DNA from: Myxococcota bacterium
GTDB taxonomy: Bacteria; Myxococcota_A; UBA9042; DTJE01
NCBI GenBank assembly: GCA_017994695.1
Contig: JAGOKF010000034.1
Span: 1-39,404 of the forward strand
Length of the DNA: 39,404 nucleotides
Direction: 5' to 3'
Numbering within the stretch: the stretch's first letter is position 1; every line of letters starts with the position of its first letter. The notes under the pieces are model-generated. The model saw nothing but the letters and a program-made list of their open reading frames with translations. It did no database searches and was not told the origin of the DNA. Below, piece by piece: positions 7,374 to 16,348 of this stretch. The position numbers and the translations under genes were made by a program.

Positions 7374-10300
7374 TCAACCTCCTGAGAAGAGATACTTCCC
7401 GTTGGAGATCTCGATGCGGTAACTGTCGCAAGTGACGGGCTCGTTCGGCAGCCTCCGGACCTGGATGAAGAAGGTGGAGGTGCTGTCCTCGCAGAGGTTG
7501 GCCTCCTGGGCCCCGTAACCCGGGCAGGTGCCGCACTTGAAGACGTTCTTCTCCTTCGCCATGCACGCCGCGTAACTGGGTGTCGGCGGGTCGCAGGACG
7601 GGATGATGGCCGGACTGCAGGGGCACTCGCCGGCGTCTTCCGTGTAGAACCGGGTGGACCACTCGAAGAGGCTGCTCGGGTCGCACAATTCAGCGCTCAG
7701 CTGGCAGGATCCCCGCCGGACCGTGACCGCGAAGGCCCCGTTGGGGTTCGTCAGGAAGGCGACCCGGAGGTTGAAGAGGTCGCAGGAGTCCGTCTCGGCG
7801 TTCCAGGTGGCGTCCTGGGCGTTGACCACGAACCAGTCCGAGGCCCCGGGTTCCGACAGGTTGCCGGTGATGACCCGGGAGGACCCGTCGTCGGGCAGGT
7901 TTCCCAGATCCACGGCATGGTCGCAGTCTTGTCCGCCGTGAACCTCCCAGACATCCCCCTGGCACTCGCAGCCGTTGCGGTGGTTCCGGTCCAGGTCGTG
8001 CCAGCCGGCCGAGCCGTTCGAAGGGCTGTCGCAGACCACCACGCAGGTCGTCGTGCATTCCAACATTCCGTGAAGGTCTACGGGGTCGGTGGGACACAGG
8101 ACGCTCAACGGGGCGTCGTCGGGGGTCCCCGAGCAGTCGTCGTCCACCTGGTTGCAGACTTCGGTCCGTCCCGGGTTCACCGTGGCCGCGCCGTCGTTGC
8201 AGTCGCCGCCCCGGGTCACCACGTAGGGAGCCTTCGGCCCGCACAGGCACTGGGTGGTGCTGGAGTCCCCGTACCCGTCGCCGTCCCGGTCGGCGTAGTA
8301 GTCCCGGCAGCCGGAGGACCCCGGGGGATCCGTGACGCCGTTGCAGTCGTTGTCCTTGCCGTCGCAGATTTCTCCCGCCCCGTAGTGGACGGCCGGGTCT
8401 CCCTCGTCGCAGTCGCCCTGTTGCAACGCGCGATACACGCCCGTCGCCGCGCACAGGCACTGGCCGTCGTTGATGACCCCGTACCCGTCCCCGTCGGCAT
8501 CCCGGTAGTAGAAGATGCATCCCGGGGAATTCTCCGGGTCCGTGAATCCGTCGCAGTCGTCGTCCCGGCCGTTGCAGACCTCGGGGGTCCCGGGACGGAT
8601 CGTCAGGTCGTCGTCGTCGCAGTCACCCGCCCGGGCCGCGCTCCAGGGGGCGTCGGGACTGCAGAGGCACCGGTTTTCCGACGCGATGCCGTATCCGTCC
8701 CCGTCGTTGTCCAGGTAGTAGATGGTGCATCCCGGGGCCCCCTCGGGATCGGTGATGCCGTCGCAGTTGTCGTCCACGCCCGCGTTGCAGATTTCCTGGG
8801 CGCCCGGGTCCAGCACGGACCATCCGAACTGGTTCACCGCGGGGGAACAGGCCTCGCAGGGACGGTCGGGGTTGGGATATCCGGCGGAGATGCACTGCCC
8901 TCCGATGACGCAGACGTCCTCCCGGAGGGGGTTCGCGCATCCCCCGGACCCGTCGCAGAGATCGTAGGTGCACGGGTCGTTGTCGCTGCACGAGTAGGGG
9001 GTTCCCACGCACCGGCGGTTGCTGCACGTGTCGTCGATCGTGCAGGAGTTCCCGTCGTTGCAGGCAATCCCGTTCCGGGCCGACCAGTCGATCGGGTTCT
9101 GGGAGGCGTCGCAGACCCGGCAGGGGCTCACGGGGTCCACCTGGCCGTCGCCGTAGCAGACCCCCTGGATCTGGCACCAGCCCGGTTCGAGGGGGTGCTG
9201 GCAGCCGCCCTGGCCGTCGCAGAGGTCCCGGGTGCACTCCTGGCGATCGTCGCAGGAATAGGGCGCCCCGGAGCACCTCCCGTCGCCGCAGAGGTCCAGG
9301 ATGGTGCAGGCGTTCCCGTCGTCGCAGGCCTGCCCGTCCCGGGGCGACCACCGCCAGGGATCGATGGAGGGCACGCAGCCCAGGCAGGGGTTGGCGGGAT
9401 TGGGGGCCAGGTCGCTCCAGCAGAGACCGTCGATCAGGCAGGAGTTCCCGACCATCCGGGCGGTGCAGGTGCCGTCCCCGTTGCAGAGGTCCGTGGTGCA
9501 ATCCAGGCCGTCGTCGCAGGCGTAGGAAATCCCCTGGCAGGACCCCATCAGGCACGCGTCGTTCCGGGTGCAGGACTCGCCGTCGTCGCAGATCGCCCCG
9601 TCCCGGTCCGTCCAGTTCCACGGATCCTGCAGCGGGTCGCAGCCCAGGCAGGGGTTGTCCAAACTCAACTGTCCCGCCTCGGCGCACTGCACCCCCCCGA
9701 TCGCGCACCAGCCGGGGATCACCTCCCGGATGCAGCCCCCCTGCCCGTCGCAGCGTTCGGTGGTGCAGAGCAGTCCGTCGTCGCAGGAATAGGCAGGTCC
9801 CGTGCAGGACCCCGCCGAACAGGAACTCGACAGGGTGCACGGATTGTCGTCGTCGCAGACCGTCCCGTCGGTGACCGGCTGCCAGACGCCAAAGGACTGG
9901 ACCGGGTCGCACCGTTCGCAGGGATTGTCGGGATTCGGCGTGCCGGCGGGGACGCAGCCGGTGCCGTAGATGTTGCACCAGCCTTCCCGGACCTCGTGGA
10001 TGCAGGTGGCATTCTCGCACCGGTCGTCGGTGCAGGGGATGCCGTCATCGCAGGTCAGGGGAACCCCGACGCAGACGCTGTCGATGCAGACGTCGTCCAG
10101 GGTGCAGGAGTCGCCGTCCGTGCAGGCCTCGCCCTCGGCCGAGGTCCAGGCGTCCGTGGCCACCGATGGGTCGCACTTGCTGCAGGGCTCGCCGGGCGCT
10201 CGGGACCCGGACTGGTGGCACGTTCCGTCGATCAGGCACCAGCCCTCCATCAGCAGGTGGTCGCAGCCGCCGCCCGGAAGGCAGACGTCCGCTGTGCAGG

Positions 10301-13028
10301 CCAGACCGTCGCTGCAGGCCGAGGGACCTGGCTGGCAGAGACCCGAGGCGCACCGGTCCTCCAGCGTGCAGGAATCGCCGTCGTCGCAGGCGAGTCCCTC
10401 CCGGGCCGGGGACCACTCGACGGGGGACAGCACCGGGTCGCACGCCTCGCAGTCATTTTGGGGATTCAGGTCTCCGGACAGGTGGCATGCTCCGTCGATC
10501 CGGCACCAGCCCTCCCGGGGAATGAAATTGCACCCGCCGGTCCCGTTGCACAGCCCTTCGGAGCAGGGCAGCCCATCGTCACAGGAGTAGGGGGTGCCCT
10601 GGCAGATGCCCTGTTGGCAGACGTCCCCCGTGGTGCAGAGGTCCCCGTCGTCGCAGTCGGCGTTCTCGGGTTTCGGCGACCACTGGCCCGGACTCGTGGC
10701 CGGCCAGCACCGCTCGCAGGCGTTGGCGGGGTTGGTGGCGCCCTGGCGCTGGCATGTCCCGTCGATCAGGCACCAGCCCGTCGCCAGGGAGTGGGTGCAT
10801 CCCCCGATCCCGTTGCAGAGGTCGTTGGTGCAGGCCAGGCCGTCGTCGCAGGAATAAGGGGTGCCCGCGCACAGGAGTCCCTGGCAGGTGTCGTCGGTGG
10901 TGCAGAGGTCGCCGTCGTCGCAGGGGCCCTCCCGGGGGCTGAATCCCTGGGGGTTCTGTTCGGGATCGCAGCGCCGGCAGGGATTCGTTGGGTCCACCCA
11001 GGTCCCGGTGCGGCAGGTACCGTTGATCAGGCAGTATCCCGACTGCACCACGTAGGAGCATCCGCCGTTCCCGTCGCAGAAATCCTGCGTGCAGAAGATC
11101 CCGTCGCTGCACGAGTAGGCGGTGCCCCTGCAAGTGCCGTTGATGCACTGGTCGGCCCGGGTGCAGAGGTTCCCATCCTGGCAGGGCGTTCCGTTGAGCC
11201 GGTTGGCCCGACGGCAGGACCCGGTGCTCGGGTCGCAGACGCCGTCCTCGTGGCACTGGTCCCCCGGTTCGCAGACGACCGGGTCCGACCCGACGCAGAC
11301 CCCGTCCTGGCACGTATCGGAACGGGTGCAGAGGTTCCCGTCGTGGCAGGGAGACCCGTTGGGCTTGATGGGCTGGGTGCAGAGACCGGTGGAGGGGATG
11401 CAGACGCCGACGGAGTGGCACTGGTCCAGCGCCCGACACGCCACGGGGTTCTCGCCGCGGCACACCCCCATGCGGCAGACGTCGCTCTGGGTGCAGCGGT
11501 TGTAATCGTTGCAGGGCTCCCCGTCCAGTTTCGCCTGGGCCGTGCAGGTCCCGGTCCGGGGGTCGCAGGAACCGGACTTGCAGGGATCGGGCTCGGGGCA
11601 GACCACCAGGTCGGACCCGACGCAGACCCCGTCCTCGCACCGGTCGGTCCGGGTGCACCGGTCGCCGTCGTTGCAAGGGGTCCCGGTTTCCTTCGGGGGA
11701 TGGACGCAGCGCCCCTCCCGGCAGACGTCGAACGTGCACTCCGAGTCGTCGGGCGTGCAGGGCGTGTCGTCGTCCTTCGGGGTCGCCACGCAGCCTCCCT
11801 GTCCGTCGCAGACCACGGAGGCCTCGCACTCCGACGGTGTGCAGGCGTATGGGATGCCGGCACACCGCCCGTCCCCGCAGGTGTCCATCGCCGTGCAGGG
11901 GTCCCCGTCATCGCACGGGCGGGTGTGGTTCCGGTGCACGCATCCCGTGGCCGTGCACTCGTCGTCGGTGCAGGGGTTGTCATCGTCGCAGGAATGGGTG
12001 CCCACGCAGGTCCCCTCCAGGCAGTGGTCGTCCCCGGAGCAGGGATCGCCGTCGTCGCAGGGGGTCCCGGTCAGGGGATCGTGGCGGCAGGAAAGACCTT
12101 CGTCGCAGAGGTCCCGGGTGCACGGATTCCCGTCGTTGCACCCGCCCACCCCGATGCAGATCCCGTCCTGGCAGCGGTCGTCGGCGGAGCAGGGGTCTTG
12201 GTCGTCGCAGGGGGTCCCGGTCAGGGGCGCGAAGACGCATCCCACCAGCCGCTCGCAGGAGTTCGAGGTGCAGGGGTCGCCGTCGTCGCAGGTCACCGGG
12301 TCTCCCCGGCAGACTCCCTCGATGCACCGGTCGTCGCGGGTGCAGAGGTCCTGGTCGTCGCAGGAACCCTCGAAGGGCACGAAGACGCAACCCGAACCGG
12401 CAACGCACGAATCGACGGTGCAGGGGTCGTTGTCGACGCACTGGATGGGCGTCCCGGTGCAGACCCCCTCGATGCAGCGGTCGTCCCGGGTGCAGAGGTC
12501 CTGGTCATCGCAGGGGTCCTGCTCGGCCAGGGCATCGAGCCGGCAGGATCGGTTCACGCACCGGGCCCGCTGACAGGGGTCCGGGGACAGGGCCTCCTCG
12601 CAATCCTCGTCCCGCACGCAGGGAATCCCGGCGTCGTCCGGGACATCCGCCGGGGCCTGGTCCTCGTCGGAATCCCTGGGCGGCACGTCGCGGCCCGGGT
12701 CGCCCGCGGGATCCGTCTCGCCATCCTGGGGGAGGTCCTTCGGGGCATCCTCGGGGACCTCGCTGTCTTGAGCCGCGTCGGCCGGATCCGGGGGAATGTC
12801 CTCCCCGAGGTCCGCCGAATCGCCCCCCTGGTCCAGGAAGGCCAGGTCCCGGCCGCCGCCCTCGTCGGGAAGGTCGGCCGGCAGATCCGACGCCACCTCG
12901 GTCCCCGGGTCCGGAACGTCCCGGACGTCCTGGGATCCCGGGTCGCCGGGGAGGTGGGGAGCGACTCCTCCGCCGGTGCAGGCGGCCAGCAGAACCAGGA
13001 AGCCCGTCAGGGAAACGCGTCCAGACAT
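7374..13028 (-). CDS. Giant cysteine-rich repeat lipoprotein with MopE-like motifs
   Basis: The protein has 1884 residues. The start at 13028 (AAGAGGTGACGAC upstream) gives a signal peptide with lipobox LLAAC. The longer reading frame upstream would hide it. Domains in order: an acidic Asp/Pro/Gly-rich tether (about 22-138); short Cys repeats of the CDDGDPCT...C type (about 140-614); nine longer modules of about 88 residues (about 614-1409); three full and one partial MopE-like units with DxDGDGYG loops (about 1411-1640); and a C-terminal region of about 240 residues with further Cys and no recognised fold. Such repeats are common in secreted Myxococcota proteins and are probably disulfide-rich, with the Asp loops likely binding calcium or another metal (inference). 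It contains no CxxCH heme sites. Catalytic activity is not evident; a structural, adhesive or metal-binding surface role is most likely. Confidence 0.88.
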   Translation of the reverse strand: MSGRVSLTGFLVLLAACTGGGVAPHLPGDPGSQDVRDVPDPGTEVASDLPADLPDEGGGRDLAFLDQGGDSADLGEDIPPDPADAAQDSEVPEDAPKDLPQDGETDPAGDPGRDVPPRDSDEDQAPADVPDDAGIPCVRDEDCEEALSPDPCQRARCVNRSCRLDALAEQDPCDDQDLCTRDDRCIEGVCTGTPIQCVDNDPCTVDSCVAGSGCVFVPFEGSCDDQDLCTRDDRCIEGVCRGDPVTCDDGDPCTSNSCERLVGCVFAPLTGTPCDDQDPCSADDRCQDGICIGVGGCNDGNPCTRDLCDEGLSCRHDPLTGTPCDDGDPCSGDDHCLEGTCVGTHSCDDDNPCTDDECTATGCVHRNHTRPCDDGDPCTAMDTCGDGRCAGIPYACTPSECEASVVCDGQGGCVATPKDDDTPCTPDDSECTFDVCREGRCVHPPKETGTPCNDGDRCTRTDRCEDGVCVGSDLVVCPEPDPCKSGSCDPRTGTCTAQAKLDGEPCNDYNRCTQSDVCRMGVCRGENPVACRALDQCHSVGVCIPSTGLCTQPIKPNGSPCHDGNLCTRSDTCQDGVCVGSDPVVCEPGDQCHEDGVCDPSTGSCRRANRLNGTPCQDGNLCTRADQCINGTCRGTAYSCSDGIFCTQDFCDGNGGCSYVVQSGYCLINGTCRTGTWVDPTNPCRRCDPEQNPQGFSPREGPCDDGDLCTTDDTCQGLLCAGTPYSCDDGLACTNDLCNGIGGCTHSLATGWCLIDGTCQRQGATNPANACERCWPATSPGQWSPKPENADCDDGDLCTTGDVCQQGICQGTPYSCDDGLPCSEGLCNGTGGCNFIPREGWCRIDGACHLSGDLNPQNDCEACDPVLSPVEWSPAREGLACDDGDSCTLEDRCASGLCQPGPSACSDGLACTADVCLPGGGCDHLLMEGWCLIDGTCHQSGSRAPGEPCSKCDPSVATDAWTSAEGEACTDGDSCTLDDVCIDSVCVGVPLTCDDGIPCTDDRCENATCIHEVREGWCNIYGTGCVPAGTPNPDNPCERCDPVQSFGVWQPVTDGTVCDDDNPCTLSSSCSAGSCTGPAYSCDDGLLCTTERCDGQGGCIREVIPGWCAIGGVQCAEAGQLSLDNPCLGCDPLQDPWNWTDRDGAICDDGESCTRNDACLMGSCQGISYACDDGLDCTTDLCNGDGTCTARMVGNSCLIDGLCWSDLAPNPANPCLGCVPSIDPWRWSPRDGQACDDGNACTILDLCGDGRCSGAPYSCDDRQECTRDLCDGQGGCQHPLEPGWCQIQGVCYGDGQVDPVSPCRVCDASQNPIDWSARNGIACNDGNSCTIDDTCSNRRCVGTPYSCSDNDPCTYDLCDGSGGCANPLREDVCVIGGQCISAGYPNPDRPCEACSPAVNQFGWSVLDPGAQEICNAGVDDNCDGITDPEGAPGCTIYYLDNDGDGYGIASENRCLCSPDAPWSAARAGDCDDDDLTIRPGTPEVCNGRDDDCDGFTDPENSPGCIFYYRDADGDGYGVINDGQCLCAATGVYRALQQGDCDEGDPAVHYGAGEICDGKDNDCNGVTDPPGSSGCRDYYADRDGDGYGDSSTTQCLCGPKAPYVVTRGGDCNDGAATVNPGRTEVCNQVDDDCSGTPDDAPLSVLCPTDPVDLHGMLECTTTCVVVCDSPSNGSAGWHDLDRNHRNGCECQGDVWEVHGGQDCDHAVDLGNLPDDGSSRVITGNLSEPGASDWFVVNAQDATWNAETDSCDLFNLRVAFLTNPNGAFAVTVRRGSCQLSAELCDPSSLFEWSTRFYTEDAGECPCSPAIIPSCDPPTPSYAACMAKEKNVFKCGTCPGYGAQEANLCEDSTSTFFIQVRRLPNEPVTCDSYRIEISNGKYLFSGG
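8107..8796 (-). repeat. MopE-like metal-binding motif repeats (3 full + 1 partial)
   Basis: Within the giant lipoprotein, the pattern E-[IV]-C-N-x-x-x-D-x-[CD]-x-G-x-T-D-P, then GC-x2-YY-x-D-x-DGDGYG, occurs three times at a spacing of about 68 residues. A fourth copy stops after VCNQVDDDCSGTPDD. The DxDGDG loops resemble calcium-binding loops, and the motif matches the family named after the copper-binding protein MopE. Confidence 0.82.
8800..11190 (-). repeat. Nine tandem ~88-residue cysteine-rich modules
   Basis: Each unit of about 265 bases encodes C-x-DG-x2-CT-x2-D-x-C ... YSCDDGL-x-CT-x2-LC-x-G-x-GGC ... GWCLIDGTC ... NP-x2-C-x-x-CDP ... W. Unit starts can be recognised by CQDGNLCT, CDDGDLCT (twice), CDDGDSCT, CTDGDSCT, CDDDNPCT, CDDGESCT, CDDGNACT and CNDGNSCT. 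The copies are diverged in DNA, so the array is old and maintained at protein level. The same module occurs in the protease at 35068-39255. Confidence 0.82.
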
Positions 13029-13088
13029 GTCGTCACCTCTTGACCAGGGCGCCGGGAGGGGTCGTCTTTGGGACCGACCGCCGGAAGT

Positions 13089-13117
13089 AGTGTAGCGAGT
13101 TCCCGCGGACCCGTCAT
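13089..13117 (-). promoter_or_regulatory. Candidate promoter of the giant lipoprotein gene
   Basis: On the minus strand ATGACG and TACACT are separated by 17 bases, about 60 bases before the ATG at 13028. This is a fair match to a sigma-70-type promoter. The element begins 35 bases past the stop of the exporter operon. Confidence 0.4.
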
Positions 13118-13134
13118 CCCGCATTTCGTCGGGT

Positions 13135-13150
13135 CCGTCGTCCCCGACGG
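13135..13150 (-). terminator. Hairpin just after the exporter operon
   Basis: CCGTCG and CGACGG form a perfect 6-bp stem with a 4-base loop, starting 2 bases past the last permease stop. No T-run follows, so if it ends transcription it is not a classic intrinsic terminator. Confidence 0.4.
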
Positions 13151-13152
13151 GG

Positions 13153-14292
13153 TCAGAAGAGGCGCTTGCGGAACCGGATCATCGCGGCCGACAGGATGGC
13201 CGCCCCGAAGAGGCCCATCGCGGCCAGTTCGGGCCAGACGTCGGCCGGTTGCGCCCCTTTCAACAGCACGGCCCGGAGCATCGTGACGTAGTACCGGATG
13301 GGATTCAGGGCCGTGAGGGGGCGCAGCCAGGCGGGCATGCTCTCGATGGGGGTCATCACGCCGGACAGCAGGATGCCCGGCATGATCACTCCGAAGGCCA
13401 TCAGGAAGGCCTGCTGCTGGCTCCGGGCGAGCACCGACAGGAAGATGCCGAGCCCCACCGTGGACAGGATGTAGAGGAACGTCCCGGCCACCAGCAGGGC
13501 CAGGCTGCCCCGCACCGGGACCCCGAAGATCAGGCCGCCCACCGTCAGGATGAGCAGCACGTCCAGGGCCCCCAGGGCGATGAACGGGAGCACCTTCCCC
13601 AGCAGCAGTTCCCAGCGTCGGAGGGGCGTCACCAGCACCTGTTCCAGCGTGCCCAGTTCCCGCTCCCGGGCCAGGTTCATCGACATCACGACCGTCGTGA
13701 CCACCAGCAGGATCATCGCCGCCACGCCGGGCACCATGAAGATCCGGCTCTTCAGGGCGGGGTTGTACAGGACCCGGAGGGACAGGTCGATACGCGGGGG
13801 AGTCGGGTCGGTTCCCGTCGCGGCCCTCATGGCCTCCAGGCGGGCCATCCGGCCGTCGGCCCCGAGGGCCTCTGCAGCCCCCAGGGCCACCTGCCGGGCG
13901 AATCTCCCGTCCAGGGGGTTGGTGCCGTCAGCCAGGACCTGGAACGACACCGGACGGTCCCGGGCCACTTCCCGGGAGAGACCCGGCGGGAACAGCAGGG
14001 CGACGTCCGCCTGTCCGCTCCGGATGGCATCCTCCGGGGCCCGGCACCGATCGTCCTCCCCGGTGTCGCGGAAGGAACCGTCGGCCACCAGGCGCCCGGT
14101 CCAGTCCCGGGACCGGGCCCGGTGGTCCGCGTCGCAGACCAGGGTCTTCAGGTGGTCCACGTCGAAGTCCACCGCGTATCCGAAGACGATCAACTGCAGC
14201 ACCGGGGCGACCACCAGCAGTGGCATCATGCGGCGGTCCCGGGTCACCTGGAGGATTTCCTTCCGGAGCACTGCCAGCAGGCCTGGTCTCAT
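13153..14292 (-). CDS. ABC-2 type exporter permease (YbhR/YbhS-like)
   Basis: The protein has 379 residues and starts at an ATG that shares ATGA with the upstream permease stop. It has one N-terminal membrane segment after the KEILQVTRDRR motif, a large extracytoplasmic domain (about 40-175), then five hydrophobic segments from about residue 180. The signatures LARERELGTLEQVLVTP and PFIALG-x-LD are typical of ABC-2 drug-exporter permeases. It is the last gene of the six-gene operon and pairs with the preceding permease to form the channel. Substrate is not determinable; related systems export drugs, cations or other amphiphiles. Confidence 0.93.
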   Translation of the reverse strand: MRPGLLAVLRKEILQVTRDRRMMPLLVVAPVLQLIVFGYAVDFDVDHLKTLVCDADHRARSRDWTGRLVADGSFRDTGEDDRCRAPEDAIRSGQADVALLFPPGLSREVARDRPVSFQVLADGTNPLDGRFARQVALGAAEALGADGRMARLEAMRAATGTDPTPPRIDLSLRVLYNPALKSRIFMVPGVAAMILLVVTTVVMSMNLARERELGTLEQVLVTPLRRWELLLGKVLPFIALGALDVLLILTVGGLIFGVPVRGSLALLVAGTFLYILSTVGLGIFLSVLARSQQQAFLMAFGVIMPGILLSGVMTPIESMPAWLRPLTALNPIRYYVTMLRAVLLKGAQPADVWPELAAMGLFGAAILSAAMIRFRKRLF

Positions 14293-15431
14293 GCGATCCT
14301 CCTGGGAAACCGCCGCACCGCCAGCGAGAGCACGACGACGACGAAGACCCCCAGGGCCACCAGATGGGGCCAGAGCGCCTCCAGACCGGCGCCCTTCAAC
14401 AGCACGCCACGCAGGATCGACACGTAGTAGCGGGCGGGGAAGATCGATGCGAGGGCCTGGAGAGGCCAGGGCATCCGGGTCACCGGGAACAGGAAGCCCG
14501 AGAGCAGCACCGCGGGGAGCAGGGAGATCAGGGCCCCGACCTGGGTGGCGACCTGCTGGCTCTTCGCGACCACGGATATCAGCAGTCCCTGGGCCAGGGC
14601 GGCGCCGAGGAACAGCACCGTCGCGAGGGCCAGCAGCGGAAGGGATCCGGCGAAGGGCACGTCGAAGAGGACGCCACCGGCGGCCAGCACCAGGAGGGCC
14701 TGGACCAGTCCCAACGCCAGGTAGGGAAGCAACTTGCCCACGATGATCTCGAATGGACCGACCGGCGTGGCGAAGAGCTGTTCCAGGTTGCCTCTCTCCG
14801 ATTCCCGGGCGACGGTCAGGGCGGTCAGCAGCACCCCGGCCACGGCCAGGATGTATGCCGTCAGGCCGGGGATGAAGAAGAGCGAGGACCGGAGCCCCGG
14901 GTTGTAGAGCAGTTGCACCCGGGCCTCCACCGGGGGAGGCGCGTTCCCGGCCGACTCCCGGCGGATCTGCTGCTGCAGCATCGGCAGGCCGGTGGCCAGG
15001 ATCCCCATGGCCCGGGTGTTGTCGCTGCCGTCCAAGATCCACTGCAGTTCGGTCCGGCGGCCCCCGGCCAGGTCCGCCGCCGTTCCCGGGGGGATCACCA
15101 GCGCCGAGGCGGCCTCGTTGCGCCGGAAGAGGGACTCGATCGCCTCCGGGTCGTCCTCCAGCCGGGTCACGACCAGTTCTTCCGTGGCCGTCAGGGCCTG
15201 CACGATCCGACGGGACAGGGGGCTCCGGTCCTGGTCCACGACGGCCAGGGGGGACCGGTCGAGGTCGAAGGAGACCCCGTAGCCGAAGATCACGAGCAGC
15301 ACCAGGGGCAGTCCCAGGGCCAGGAAGAACGTGACGGGGTCCCGGAGCAGGTGGGCGACCTCCTTCCGGGCCAGTGCCCGGATCCGGTGGATCCTTCTCC
15401 TGAAGGGGCTCATCGTCCCGGAGGGCGTCAT
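14289..15431 (-). CDS. ABC-2 type exporter permease (YbhS/YbhR-like)
   Basis: The protein has 380 residues. It shares ATGA overlaps with both neighbours (15428-15431 and 14289-14292), showing tight translational coupling. The architecture matches the next permease: an N-terminal cytoplasmic helix with ARKEVAHLLRDP, one membrane segment, a large outer domain (about 55-195), and five C-terminal segments preceded by VARESERGNLEQLFATPVGPFEIIVGK. The two permeases are clearly paralogous and probably form a heterodimer. Two nearby Met codons (1 and 7) could serve as start; the first keeps the 4-base overlap. Confidence 0.93.
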   Translation of the reverse strand: MTPSGTMSPFRRRIHRIRALARKEVAHLLRDPVTFFLALGLPLVLLVIFGYGVSFDLDRSPLAVVDQDRSPLSRRIVQALTATEELVVTRLEDDPEAIESLFRRNEAASALVIPPGTAADLAGGRRTELQWILDGSDNTRAMGILATGLPMLQQQIRRESAGNAPPPVEARVQLLYNPGLRSSLFFIPGLTAYILAVAGVLLTALTVARESERGNLEQLFATPVGPFEIIVGKLLPYLALGLVQALLVLAAGGVLFDVPFAGSLPLLALATVLFLGAALAQGLLISVVAKSQQVATQVGALISLLPAVLLSGFLFPVTRMPWPLQALASIFPARYYVSILRGVLLKGAGLEALWPHLVALGVFVVVVLSLAVRRFPRRIA

Positions 15432-16348
15432 GGGTCCTCCCGTCGATGGACCGCCAGGAAGACGTCCTCCAGCGTCGGCTCCGAGTCCTCGACCTCGGTT
15501 CCCGGGACGGCCCGGCGGATCGACGCGATCACCCGGTCCTCGTCCCCGGCATTCCAGCAGGCCCGGACTCCCCCGCCGACCCGCTGGCGGCTGCGGACCG
15601 CGGGGCTATGGGCCAGGACCTCCCACAGGGCCTCCTGGGGTCCCTTCAGCAGGCACCAGCGCCCCGGGGCATGACGCGCCTTCAACGCGTCGGGAGTGTC
15701 CAGGGCCACCAGGGATCCGCGGACCATCAGGCCGACCCGGTGGCAGTACTCCGCCTCGTCCAGGTAGTGGGTCGTCAGGAAGATGGTCGCGCCCCGGCGG
15801 GCCCGTTCCCGGACGATGGCCAGGAACTGCTGGCGGGAAGCGGGGTCCACGCCGGCGGTCGGTTCGTCCAGGAACAGCACCGCCGGGTCGTGGAGCAGGG
15901 CGTTGGCCAGGGCAACCCGCTGGCGCCTTCCGGCGGGCAGCATTGCGACCCGGGACCTGCGGTTCTCCTCCAGTCCTGCCTCCCCGATCGTCTCGTCGAC
16001 GCGTCGGCGGAGGGCCTTCCCCCAGAGCCCGTAGGCCCCGCCGAAGAAGGCGAGGTTCTCCTCCACCGTCAGGTCCTGGTAGAGGCTGAACCGCTGGGAC
16101 ATGTAGCCGATGCGCTCTTTGACCTTCTCGGGGTTCCGGCGGAGGTCGTGGCCTGCCACGGTGGCCTCCCCCGACGTCGGGGCCAGCAGTCCGCAGAGCA
16201 TCCGAATGGTTGTGGATTTTCCGGCCCCGTTGGATCCCAGGAAGCCGAAGATCTCCCCGGGGAACAGGTCCAGCGAGAGGTGCCGGACCGCCTCGAAATC
16301 CCCGAAACGACGTCCCAGGTCCCGGCATTGGACGGGGGAGGGGATCAT
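15428..16348 (-). CDS. ABC exporter ATPase (second half of a split YbhF-type pair)
   Basis: The protein has 306 residues. Walker A is GSNGAGKSTT and Walker B is VLFLDEPTAGVDP. The H-loop is TTHYLDEAEYC. The usual LSGGQ-type signature is replaced by LPAGRRQRVALANALL, so this subunit may have a weak or altered ATP site partner face. The C-terminal extension (about 220-306) is typical of drug-exporter ATPases of the CcmA/NatA type. It shares 4 bases with the other ATPase upstream and with the first permease downstream. In E. coli YbhF both ATPase halves are on one chain; here they are separate genes. Confidence 0.94.
   Translation of the reverse strand: MIPSPVQCRDLGRRFGDFEAVRHLSLDLFPGEIFGFLGSNGAGKSTTIRMLCGLLAPTSGEATVAGHDLRRNPEKVKERIGYMSQRFSLYQDLTVEENLAFFGGAYGLWGKALRRRVDETIGEAGLEENRRSRVAMLPAGRRQRVALANALLHDPAVLFLDEPTAGVDPASRQQFLAIVRERARRGATIFLTTHYLDEAEYCHRVGLMVRGSLVALDTPDALKARHAPGRWCLLKGPQEALWEVLAHSPAVRSRQRVGGGVRACWNAGDEDRVIASIRRAVPGTEVEDSEPTLEDVFLAVHRREDP

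Noticed and set aside
8800-11190. Periodic DNA that could be taken for a CRISPR or satellite array
   Set aside because: The period is about 265 bases, copies differ in sequence, and the frame is open throughout with conserved protein motifs.
7917-13043. 1708-residue plus-strand open frame opposite the giant lipoprotein
   Set aside because: It is low-complexity Val/Ala/Gly/Arg with periodicity copied from the Cys-repeat codons of the minus strand. The minus frame has a signal peptide and recognisable motifs.
14293-15042. N-terminal extension of the last exporter permease
   Set aside because: It would overlap the preceding permease gene out of frame; the ATGA overlap at 14289-14292 fits the operon pattern.
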